64,000 bases of DNA. It comes from Seiridium cupressi. Taxonomy: Eukaryota; Ascomycota; Sordariomycetes; Amphisphaeriales; Sporocadaceae. This document shows positions 10,186-20,130 of the stretch, one piece after another (the stretch's first letter is position 1; every line of letters starts with the position of its first letter). Where the stretch lies: positions 62,001-126,000 of the forward strand of contig JARVKI010000031.1 in assembly GCA_036674765.1 (NCBI GenBank), in the 5' to 3' direction. The position numbers and the translations under genes are program-made. The notes below the pieces were generated by a model, which saw only the letters and a program-made list of their open reading frames with translations, did not search any database and had not been told where the DNA came from.

Positions 10186-11098
10186 CTCATTCCTTCCATG
10201 GTCGCCTTGGCGTCTGCATGGTACCATACGAGGTTGAATTCAACGCTAATGTGTACGGTTTCGCATAGTATGTTGAAGCGACACTCTAGCTAATTATGGG
10301 GTGTTATCTAGGATACCATTGCAGACGGGAAACTGCAGGTTACTAGCATACTTGCCGAGAGAAATCGGAAGCAATACTTTCGAGGCAGTAAAGTATCATT
10401 TCAGCTAGCTCTGAGAAGGTCCTCATTGAACCCGAGTGCATCTCGCTTACTGTAAAGAGTTATCGACATGCTCGCTGTCCAAACAGGAGCTGAGTTTTGT
10501 TAGTGTGTTCCAGAGCATTCTGAAAATCGAGCAGTACTGCGATCCTGAGGACACTTTCATGGTTCTGGTTTATAAAGTTATGAATTTCAAACAACCTATG
10601 AACAGTTTCAGCTACCAAGGTCGACTAATGTAATGTTTGAAGCGGAAACGCTTGCCAACACAAGACGTGTGGCATGGCACACGAGGGCTGCTGATATGAA
10701 CACAGCAAATACATCCTTGAATGAGAGAGTCCCTTACCTTGATTTGGTTTGTTTCCCCCATGGTGGTCACGTCTTTGACTGCCAGTGACCAGAATAGTGA
10801 TGACCCCAGCCAGACCCGTATCTGCATGACCGGCCATGTAGCCCTGCGTACTAATAGTCTGTCTGGTTGGCGCTCCCGTTATTGGGGATTCGAAAGTTCA
10901 TCAACCTCAAGTGGACAAATATAGTTGCCAAACGGTAAGCGTCCCGCATATTTTAGGTGGAGGAATAATTGCTGTGGGCTCTGACTCGGACAATTGAGTC
11001 CATATCTTCGATGCATTGGTGCGCAGGCGATTCGACCGACCAATTTGCAAGCTGTTCGGCACAAAGCTAATGAATAATCTTAGCTACCGTTCAGAAAC
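10186..11098. other. Intergenic between convergent genes
   Basis: Lies between the stops of the plus-strand regulator and the minus-strand Zn2Cys6 factor, so it should contain both 3' UTRs. Small open frames are present (for example 10436-10633 and 10612-10837) without coding character. Nothing else is seen. Confidence 0.5.
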
Positions 11099-12619
11099 TC
11101 AAGCTCCAGCAAAGGCAACCGCAGTAGAGTGTCCTACTTTTGCAGCGTCTATCAAACGAACTTCTCCGGTGGTCGGGTCGGTCTCAAGCGCCAGGTCCGA
11201 GTTAACAAACCAATCACAGTCGACGGTACGACTCTTGTCCTCCAGCCATCTCCAGTCTCTTTGCAGGGCGTCTGGGTTGTCGACTACCATGTCTCTCAGT
11301 GCTGGCCATATGAAGAAGTCGATGAGATCAACGTGTGGAGCCCACAGCTGAGCCATCGTAGGGCGAAACCACTCTGGTACTGCTTCATAGGTGTCAGGCC
11401 GAGGATCGATCATCCACCTTGCCAGAATCCAAACGAGATGCGTGGCTGCGAAGGCAGAAAATGTCCGATTCTTATGTTGTATGCTGAAGACGAGCTGTGC
11501 TGACCACTTCGAGAGCAGATTCGTGCGGTTGTACTGGTTTTCGTCGAATAATGCGGCGATGTTACAGTTTCTTCCTGCAACTTCCTCTGCTGACTGGCCG
11601 GACTGAATGAGCGAGCGCGCCTGGCGTAAGGTAAATGCCACAGACTCCGTCACCGAAGGAGCACCCGGTCGGGTGGTCAAAGGCAAAATAGACCAGAGAG
11701 GTCTGAACACGTTGTTGTGTTGTTGCTGCTGGATAGCGCGAGGATAATGGTTCGCCAAGATGCTGTTCGAGAAGGGAAGATTATGGAAGCCATTCGATTG
11801 CTGTGGCGCCGACTCGTTGTCCGGCTGGAGCTGGAGGTTGTCAAAGGCAGGCTCGCTGTCTGAGCGTCCGGGATCCAGAGTGGAATCGGGTTCGTTCTTG
11901 TCACGGGTTGGGCTCGGCCCTCGTCCCCATTCGCTGCGGTCAAAGAGCAGAGGCGGGAATCCGTAGCTTCCAGGGAGTCCGTTGTGCGTTGGTCGTGAGC
12001 TGAGATGAAAACAAGGTTAATCAAAGTCCACAGAAGCCGAGGTTCCTCGTCGGAGAGCCAACGACTGTTGCTGGCACAATGGATGGAGAACAAACTTGGA
12101 TGAGGTCGTAGCCTCGAGCGAATCTTGTGATTGACTCTTGCTTTCGTTTCGATCGTTCTGCACGCCTTGTCGAATCGAGGCCAGCATGGCTTGTGCCTCA
12201 TCCAGTGTGCCGAGCTTGAGGACGTCTAGCGTTCGACTGAGTTCCGTAACGGCGTTCTGTAGTCTGCTGATCTCGGACTCGGCACTCTGGTGTTTTGTCA
12301 TGCCCTCGTATAGTGTGTCGTATACACACTCCAGCTGTCGTGTGCTGCATCGTGAACAGCTCGGGCGCTTACCGTCACACTGCAACGAAGAAACACGTTA
12401 GGCCGATACGAGATCCAATTAGCAGGATTTTATGTGCAGACGTACCTTGGTCTTCTTGGTCTGGCAGTAGCGGCAAGCATTTTTGATCAGCTTTCGTCGC
12501 TGTATGAGCTCTTTGGGCGAGGCTGACTCTGAGGGAGGTCGTCCACTCTCGGGTGTGGGAGCAGCAGCAAGCAGCCTCAGAGGTCTATCAGCCCCTGTAG
12601 TCGGCATTTCGGGCACCAT
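11099..12619 (-). CDS. Zn2Cys6 transcription factor with DUF3425-type C-terminus, 452 aa
   Basis: Three exons, complement(join(11099..11999,12096..12379,12446..12619)). Introns of 96 bp (donor GTTTGT) and 66 bp (donor GTACGT, CCTAAC branch) restore one frame. The zinc cluster is completed by splicing at Lys58|Cys59: Cys at 49, 52, 59, 66, 69 and 76, that is CX2CX6CX6CX2CX6C, the binuclear DNA-binding motif. A short coiled coil follows (EISRLQNAVTELSRTLDVL) with the EAQAMLASIRQG motif usual in this subfamily. The C-terminal half, with HYPRAIQ, RPGAPSV and WAPHVDLIDFFIWPALRD, is the DUF3425 region. It is expected to be a nuclear regulator. Its target is unknown; neighbours are the Fungal_trans_2 protein (convergent) and a secreted lyase. 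Confidence 0.88.
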
Positions 12620-13777
12620 TCAAGCCATGAAACGCTCAACAGCGCTGCTCTCTCCAATTGGGCCCCAGACCTGAAGGCTCGACGGGGTAGCCAATAACGC
12701 ATCACCGGCGGTGCCCTCTTCCTCTCCTGTAGGAACGTGCCAAGGTCAGGACCGGATATGACCTAACAACAGTGGCTGGGAATTACATGGATAATTGCCG
12801 GTTTCTATGTCCGACTGGAGTATTGGAGATATTCAGCGCCCAGACAGCCGCTCGAACCAACACACCTGTCGTTCGGACGTGCACCCGGACGACCCCGTTT
12901 CGACCTATTGGAAAGAACTACTGTGCTAGATATGTCGAGTTTAAATCATACCATTGCCATTTCCCCATCAAAGGTAAAGTCCCATATCTAATTCTACTAG
13001 ACGCTAGCCGAGGTCGAAGGGAAAGGTGAAAGTCTGGTGGCTCTGGTTGGCCAGCCCGGCCTAAGCTCCGGATTGACTGATTGGTCCATGCCAGAAAGAA
13101 GCGGAGAAGACTTTGAGTTTTAGGCTTGTCATTTTCATACTTGACTATAATTATCTCACGGAGATGTTGTTTGTGCTCGTCTGTCCTGAATCACAAGTAA
13201 TAGACCCCAATCTCATTTGCCGCCGCCTGGAGAAACCCCGTAGGAAGGCGCGGTAGAAGTCCATTTATCGAGGGAGAAAGTAGCATCAGCTCGTAGCGGA
13301 TATTGTCAAGCCGCACGCTTAAATTGGCGGGCCTCGACTGCATTGTAGGTCATGCTTTTAGTGTCTTTATAGCAGACCCTGCGGGCGATCTACGTGATAA
13401 CAACAACATTATGGAAAGCTCTAATGTAGCGCAGTTCCAGGGCTTTAAAGAGTAAGACGCTATACTGACTCGGCCCGCTGATTGGTGAAGGATACATACA
13501 CTAGGCACTCATGAACGTCGCAAGTATTGGCGGTTGGTGGCGATTGGTGCTCAAAACATGCTAATTCATCCCGTTGGCAATTCTGATTGGCCGCACCGAC
13601 TGCATATTGGTGACCGGAAAAGGCAAATCAAGGGGTGTGTAGCACGGACTCTCTACCCATTTCTGGTCGCTGTTCGACTGCCATGGTTGGCCAAAGTCAA
13701 ATTCAAGACAAACCCAGCCTGCCCGCCTCAGTACCTGTGGCCATCTATGAAGAAGCCCTAACCTACATCCAACCATC
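12620..13777. other. Intergenic, promoter side of the Zn2Cys6 factor
   Basis: About 1.16 kb with no credible gene. The part next to 12620 should be the 5' region of the Zn2Cys6 factor, and the part next to 13777 the 3' UTR of the lyase. Short open frames on both strands have no recognisable content. Confidence 0.5.
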
Positions 13778-14545
13778 CTACCACTTGGCTGGATCAGCAT
13801 CCGCCATGTCCGATCCCACCGCTATTTGATCATACCAAACAGTCCTCGTCGGCTGGTTTCCCGAGTAGCCATTGTCGTGCCATCCATTCGCATATAGACC
13901 GACCCTAAAACCGAATGCCCTGCCATCGGACACTGTAGTCTTGATGCCCGTCTCCTCGTGGACCTGCTGTCCATCGAACCAGATTCTGAAGAAGCCGCTC
14001 TCATCACTCTTCCAGCTCGCCTGGATGACAACAGTGTGCCAGACCCCCGCTGAGACTTTGGCAAGCCCAGCCCATTTGGTCGTCTTCTGGGCGCTGGTAG
14101 GACACACGCTGCCTGTCTTGACCCGCGCCGCGAGCTGGTCGCCCACGATGGATATCATGGTGCTGGGCATGTATGTCTCCTCGCAGCCTAGATCCGAAAA
14201 GTCGGCGATGAACTGCGCGAGGTTGAAGCTGACGTCCTTGGTGAACTCCCAGTCCTTCTGGAGCTGGAACGCAAAGCCGTAGGAGCCCGTATCGCCCTTC
14301 TTGTAGACGTCATGCTTTAGAGCCTCCGAGTGGTACCGGCCCGTGTAGCTAGAATCATAAATCTGGGTCATTTTGAGGGCAGTGCTGCCCTTGTAAACTA
14401 CGTCGCTCACTGCGTCAACCGTGCCCTTGTGCTCATGGGTGAAGCTATCCCAGCCAGTTCTTGTGCCGGTGTTAGAGAAAGTCTGCTTGGCGAGTGCGGA
14501 TGGCAGACCAAATGCCACGAGAACGGATAAGGTTGAGAGAAGCAT
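13778..14545 (-). CDS. Secreted polysaccharide lyase family 20 (glucuronan lyase-like), 255 aa
   Basis: An intronless frame from ATG 14545. Residues 1-19 form a clear signal peptide (MLLSTLSVLVAFGLPSALA). The remainder has the beta-rich, aromatic pattern and the length of PL20 enzymes such as Trichoderma reesei glucuronan lyase. Supporting segments are YHSEALKHDVYKKGDTGSYG, FAFQLQKDWEF, VWHTVVIQASW, FFRIWFDGQQV and FRVGLYANGWHD. The expected reaction is beta-elimination of beta-1,4-linked glucuronic acid chains outside the cell, so the enzyme would act on glucuronan-type polymers from algae, bacteria or zygomycete walls. Assignment is by recalled family pattern, not alignment; other PF14099-type lyases are the alternative. 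It points to a saprotrophic or mycoparasitic polysaccharide diet. Confidence 0.82.
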   Translation of the reverse strand: MLLSTLSVLVAFGLPSALAKQTFSNTGTRTGWDSFTHEHKGTVDAVSDVVYKGSTALKMTQIYDSSYTGRYHSEALKHDVYKKGDTGSYGFAFQLQKDWEFTKDVSFNLAQFIADFSDLGCEETYMPSTMISIVGDQLAARVKTGSVCPTSAQKTTKWAGLAKVSAGVWHTVVIQASWKSDESGFFRIWFDGQQVHEETGIKTTVSDGRAFGFRVGLYANGWHDNGYSGNQPTRTVWYDQIAVGSDMADADPAKW

Positions 14546-14660
14546 CTCGATGGTGAGCTGTGTAGTTATGTCTTTGACGGCTATGGTGATATCAAGAATT
14601 TTACTGGGGTTATGTCTCTGTTATTATAATGAATCGTCGAGTTCTTTATATTTAGGAATA
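14546..14660 (-). promoter_or_regulatory. Proximal promoter of the lyase gene
   Basis: On the minus strand, TATAAAG lies at 14644-14650, about 100 nt before the ATG at 14545. A single ctgggg (14604-14609, plus strand) matches the SYGGRG consensus recognised by CreA/CRE1 carbon repressors. One short match has little weight alone, but such control would fit a polysaccharide-degrading enzyme. Confidence 0.35.
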
Positions 14661-16264
14661 GAAGAAATTCGTATTTCCAGGAGCTGAAAAGTGTGTCCTG
14701 ATTGGTCATTGGACAAGCCATAATCCCTAAAGAGATCCTACAAGACAACGTTATTTTTAGTGTCATGTGTAAGTCCAGTATCTCGAATTATCGTAATCAA
14801 AAAACCCATGAATGAACTCTTTTATTAACAGAGAAGACCTTCGCTCGCAATCAATTATTTTCTTTATTTTGGTTTCAACTTTTGCCAGCCGGGTTAACGA
14901 TCCAGAGTGACATGGCGATTACTCATGCCCTGCATGAGCTGTCGCCGCCTCTAAACAATTCCACCTTTGTGCATTATTGAAGAAATGTTCCATCAGTCAT
15001 GGTCTCACTAATGGCCCGGTTGCTTACACAGAGTGTCTTCTCTTGCGACGCACAATTGATCTTCAGTCCGTGAGTAAGTCATACCGACCGCCACAATGGG
15101 GGCGGTGCTTGGCCCGTATTAGGAAGCAGATTGGTTTTCAGCAGCGATCCTTCGAGTCGCGAACGAGAATCCTTGCACCGCTGCACTGCCAATAGGGCCG
15201 CTCAGTGCTGACGGATTAAATTTTGGCAGATCTATTTGTGAAATGATAGACCATGAGTGCTGATAATTACCGGAGAAGATGTATTGTTGAATGACTTCTA
15301 GCTATTAACCAGTGAGCGCATATCATGCTCGAATCCAGGTCCATCTCCCCAACCAATCGAATTTTGAGACATCCCTTAAGCCTTGAAGCGGCCTCGGATG
15401 TCGAATATCTTTTGCCATCCTAAATTCGGTAATTGGAGAACACCTGTCTTGTTAAAAAAAGGTTCTTGCACCTTCTCATCTTGGCACGCGGGGCTTTTCA
15501 TTCAAGATGTGATATTCATATGGCTCATCTATCTACGCGTGTAAGGAAAACGGGAATGGGATATCGTCCATCATTTTCTCTTCATTCAAGATCCATTACC
15601 GTAGCTGATGCTCCCCAGTTTCCCTTGCATTATGTCATATCGCCTTCTGAGTCGATATACTCCCGTCACCTCGATAAAGCTCGAACGACCAAAACAAACT
15701 GCAAGACTTGGAAATCAGGAAAAAGAAAAGACCGCCGGACCAGCCGATAAGAAAAATTAACCTCCTGCCCCTCTTGGAACCAAGAATCATGGCAGAATCG
15801 GATATGTTAACAAGGCCTCAGCGGGCCCAGATGCATGAAATGCGCCGCTTATCCTGTTGAGCCAGCCGAATTCTTTGCGCGAACCGTTTCTAATATACAA
15901 CGTCGCCACGAATGCAAAGTCGATAGCTAACCCGCTTGCAATCGGTTCCATCTCGAAGGCGTAGATGCGCACCGCAGGCTAATCGAAGATAAAAACCAAA
16001 ACTGATAATCCGAGCCCTAAGCATATAGAATAGTACAAGTGAAGACATGTCGAAACAGAGGCGCATTGCAATGTTGCGAAAATGCCCGTCGGGATGGAGC
16101 TTGGGATATCAGAGATCGAAGGACCGATATATGAAAGAAAAGTGGTATCAAGGTAAAACGAGTAAGCCGAAACGCCATGCCGACAAAAGACAGATATTGC
16201 AAGTCGTTTGGTGTATAAACCGAGGTAATGCGAGTTGGTGTATATGTACTCGACTGAGCCGCAT
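14661..16264. other. Intergenic, no gene seen
   Basis: AT-rich at about 14780-14880. Small open frames at 14977-15195 and 15433-15750 lack coding character. The right end should hold the 3' UTR of the RasGAP gene on the minus strand. Confidence 0.5.
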
Positions 16265-18719
16265 TCACCATCCCTTTTTCCTTGCGAATCGCTTGTTCAG
16301 CAATGCCAGTACTTTCGGCACATTAAACTGGACATATTCGAGATCCAGATCGTCTTGTCCGTCTTTCTGCATTTCGAGCAGATCGTCAAGTTTTAGATCT
16401 AGCTCAAGCAGACCACGGTTTCGGCCTGGTATATCTGTTAGAGGCGCCAGGGCATATGATTCATGGGGGAACTCACCCTTGTAATGTAGGGAAATGACGA
16501 AGGTGCCTGGTAGAGGACTTGTGAAATTGAAGTAGATGTTGGCTCTCCTATTGTCCGGAACATTGCTCTTCTGTATCACACCTTCCTTCTCCAGTTGTTG
16601 GTGGGTAAACTTGTACGGGCCAAGGACCTGCTGCTTTTGTTGCTTGCGCCGAGTACCTTCGGATTGGCTTCGAACGTTGTGCAAGTAGCTCTTGTACGTT
16701 TCGAGCTGACCGACGAGGTATGAGTTGTGATCGCGAATCGTCTTGTAGACCTCCTCCAACTTTGACGTCTCAAGAATGACACCATCCTTCAAAGAGCCGA
16801 GATGCTGCAGCTCTTGCTCAACCTCGTCTCGTAGCAGGCTGAAACCATCCGACTTGTCGATGACTCTCATTTCCTGAAGTTGGCTGAGCAACTCCATCGC
16901 CCTGATGCCCTTGCGTACCATGACAGCGTCATTCTTGGAGGTGGCCGAAGCATCGGCGATCCGTTCCAGGCGCAATGGCCTTCGAGCAACCGAGCTATTA
17001 GCTGGTATCGAACGCATAATCTGGACAAAAATGGCCTTGGCTTCCATGAAGAAGACCTCTTCTTGGGTGATGTCGAGGGCGGCAGTCAACCCGTCGATGG
17101 CTGTTTCCCACCGGCTGAAGAGTGGCAGGTTGATGGCTCTGTTCTCCTTTCGGGGCACCTGAGGTGGCGCACTGGCAAGCTCCGACATGATGAGAGCCAA
17201 ATGTGAGTTCTCGTCCTTACAGAGTTCTCCAGTATGCTTCTCAATCAGTGCGTGCATGGCGTAAATCTCGTTCAGAGTAATTGACAGCTCGAGGTCCTTT
17301 TTCGACAGAGCGACGTAGTTGTCCATCTCCAAGCTTTCGTAGAAATCCTGAACTTCGCAGAGGTCTAGCATGAACTTGTTGACACGATCCTTGTTCTGCT
17401 GAATAAAGGGTTGCAATTTGGCCATGTATGGTTCCTTGGCATACGATGGCTTGTTTGCAAGATTCTGCAGCATCTTGGCAATCAGAGTTAGCGTTCTGCG
17501 AGGTCGCTCGGCTGGTACGCCATCAATGAGCATGTATGACTTGGGCGTGACGATGGCAGGATTGATAAACCGAAGAAAGAAGAATCCACCAATCAATGTA
17601 CAGATGACTTGATCGTTGGCATCTGGATACTTCCTCTTCGTCAAACTGCGAATCTGCTTGCAGATCCAACGAATACCGTAAGGCGCTTCATCTAACCCGT
17701 CGATAATGGTCGCCAAGAAACCATTAGCTATCTCTGTGAGCATTGTCAATCTAGGCTCGATAATGGCTTGAACCTGGGCATTCTCGGCAGCCTGCTCCGC
17801 CGTTATTCCCTTAGGTAACGACGCAGGTAGACTGCCAGTATCCTCCTCGATCTGCTCACACATGCGCTCGTAGACCTTGAGCGGATTAATCTCCAGGTCG
17901 AGGTCCTTCAGTTCGATGAGACTGTTAATTCTATCTGCAAGCACCGATCGAAGGAAACTCTGTCCAGGGCCTCGCCGAGTGTATGTGGTCATCATCCGCG
18001 AGACGGGGGTGTTGGCTCGCAGTAGGGATGAATATTCCGGGGTCGAATCGAACTGATATGTCAAGACGGACTGAAACATGGTCAACAGAAGATGTTCTTC
18101 ACGACTCTCGTACTGGTTTCCGTAAATCGTAAACATAACGGTCTGTAGCAATGAGTCGATTTCGGCCATCGATACTAAGCGGCACAAGTGTGCAATGTGC
18201 CTCGGCTCCGACTGCAGTAAAAACATCAGATTGCCGTATTTCTGGGTCTTATCGTCATTCGGAAAAGCGCCCTCCTGCAAGTCGGTTGCATCTTCGAGGT
18301 GGCTCGCAACTTCGTTCTGCTCTTCCAGAGCCATACGATTTTGAATCAGCAGGGCAATCCGTGAATCGAGGTATCGCACGTCTTTCTCGAGGACGAAATT
18401 CTTCTTTGACTGCGAGGAAATTTTGGACTTGAGGTCGCGCAATATCTTCTGTGCTACAATCATTCAACAAGTCAGCACAGTTTCTAGGTCCGCCGCGTAA
18501 TGTATGGCAGCGCATACCTTTTGCCAGTTCATCTTCAATTTCCAGCTCGGTTTCATTTGCCGACATTGACATGTAGAGTGCAGACATGGAGTACCGCTTG
18601 GATTGGCGGGCTGACCGCGTTCCATCGTAAGAAGACATTGTATTTTGGCGAGAGATGGGCTGGAAGGACGACGAAGAGGCCGTCGAAGCCCGCGATGGTG
18701 TTTGCAACATGACGGACAT
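16265..18719 (-). CDS. gapA: Ras GTPase-activating protein, Gap1/GapA type, at least 796 aa
   Basis: Modelled as complement(join(16265..18453,18518..18719)) from Met at 18719; the 64-bp intron (GTATGC...TAG) joins AK to AQKILRD in phase. The RasGAP domain is around residues 150-420. It has a candidate arginine finger in SSLLRANTPVSRMM (Arg ~213) and the signature FFFLRFINPAIVTP (~358-371), so it looks catalytically competent. A C-terminal RasGAP_C region follows (GPYKFTHQQLEKEGVI to the end at LLNKRF). The family switches Ras off; S. pombe Gap1 and Aspergillus nidulans GapA control polarity and morphogenesis. The true N-terminus is uncertain: the exon stays open to about 18800 (RLGHSINLDRNSSNRRR precedes this Met) and then meets TGA, so another 5' exon is likely. 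Confidence 0.88.
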
Positions 18720-20130
18720 GTCTTCGGCCACTCGCCTCCGATTTGAAGAGTTGCGATCCAGATTGATTGAGTGGCCCAAACGCCCTTGAGTGGCCCGACT
18801 TCAAATGGTGCGTACGAGGACCCTGCTGCGAAAGGCGAAGGTGGAAGCTCCCAACTGCACCACAGGATGGTGTGACGCTCACCGTCTACAAGGCAATGCC
18901 GAACAACACAACCAAGCCTCTCTGGGAGAAGGCTACTCGAACAGGAACAGGTTGAGACAAGGATGTCCGACTCGGGAGAACACAACCAGCGAGTGCCGCA
19001 GAGACGATGGATGAGGCTCTCAGTGCTCAGGCTGGGGCGCTGATCGTTGACAAGCCTCGGAAGCCTGGAGATTGGATTCGATGTGAATCATGAAAAGAGC
19101 ACCTCGATGATTAATTTGTTCCCAGGTCGGCCAATTCTGCTCTCTGCTTCGGCGCTAAGATAGGCTTGACTAGAGGTCGGGAGATTTCAAGCAATTCCGA
19201 CCACTTCTTGACGTTGCGATCAATTGGTGTACCGAATGAGACCCAGGCGGCACGGAGGAATAAAAAGCAAAAAACTCAGTCCAAAGGCTGGCGAATAACT
19301 CGAGCGTTCAGCAGGGCTGGCGTATAAGGTTGTCGACGATAATGTTTGATAACATAAGGCGGTTCGGTCGGGGGACTACAATCATTCAGGTGTCACGTCT
19401 AAGCTCCGTCGAGACAAGACAGCAGCAGGTGCAGTGTTACACCAAACAAAGTGAGTTTGATTGTGCCTGAGACCAGGAGGCGCCGCCGACGGACTGAAGT
19501 TTCGTGGATAGGGAGTAATTAGCCTCGTAGTGGAACGGTTCGAACAGATTGCGGGTGATGTGATTCAGTCGAGTGGCAGTCGCGCTGTACATGTAGTATT
19601 TGGTAGGACGAGAGAGGGGTGATAGGATCGAAGAGCAACTGAAGGAGGGATTGCGATTTGGGGGTCCCAGATAGAAAGGTGGGACGGATGGGTAAACTGA
19701 TAGATTGGCTGCGTGCTGGACAAGTTGACGATGCGAACGAGCGTGGGTATGTGCGGGACCAAGACAGGCCAGGAAGAGTGCTTTGGGTGGATGGGCCCGA
19801 TGCAACGCAAGGCAACGCAACGCAAGGCAACGCAACGACAAGACTCGTCTGATGAGGCTTGTGCAAGACCAAACGAGGACGTGATAAGGAGGGTGACGGG
19901 AGAAGCGGTCTGGAAAAGGCCCTGATGGGATGGATGGCGATGCGGCACGGCAACGCGCAGCGCAGCGCAACGAGGAGATGATGGGCGCAAGTGGAGTGGA
20001 GTGCACTCGGAGCAGCGCAGTGCAGCGCAGAGGTTCGGCGTCGCTTGGAGATGATGTTGGGTGCGGTGCAGGACGCTGGCTGAATTGGGGGAGGCTTGTC
20101 GTGCCGGAGCGAACAGTGCTTGAAAGCAAC
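18720..20130 (-). other. 5' region of the RasGAP gene, simple repeats
   Basis: Probably holds the missing 5' exon(s), leader and promoter of the RasGAP. The frame of the known exon is closed by TGA near 18803, and an AG just 3' of it could be an acceptor. At 19802-19838 there is a GCAAC/GCAAG microrepeat, and GCAGCGCAACG-type repeats occur at about 19940-20030. A 230-codon minus-strand frame over 19437-20129 is low-complexity Arg/Leu/Ser/Pro translation of these repeats and is not credible as protein. Confidence 0.45.
19802..19838. repeat. GCAAC/GCAAG microrepeat
   Basis: About 2.5 copies of the 15-bp unit ggcaacgcaacgcaa, upstream of the RasGAP gene. It is non-coding as far as can be judged. 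Confidence 0.7.

Noticed and set aside
19535..19560. ggttcgaac resembling a tRNA B box
   Set aside because: Flanking bases do not form a T-stem, and no A box or acceptor stem is found at the right distance.
19437..20129. 230-codon minus-strand open frame upstream of the RasGAP
   Set aside because: Translation is Arg/Leu/Ser/Pro low complexity produced by GCAAC/GCGCA repeats. Three frames are open together here and no domain is seen.
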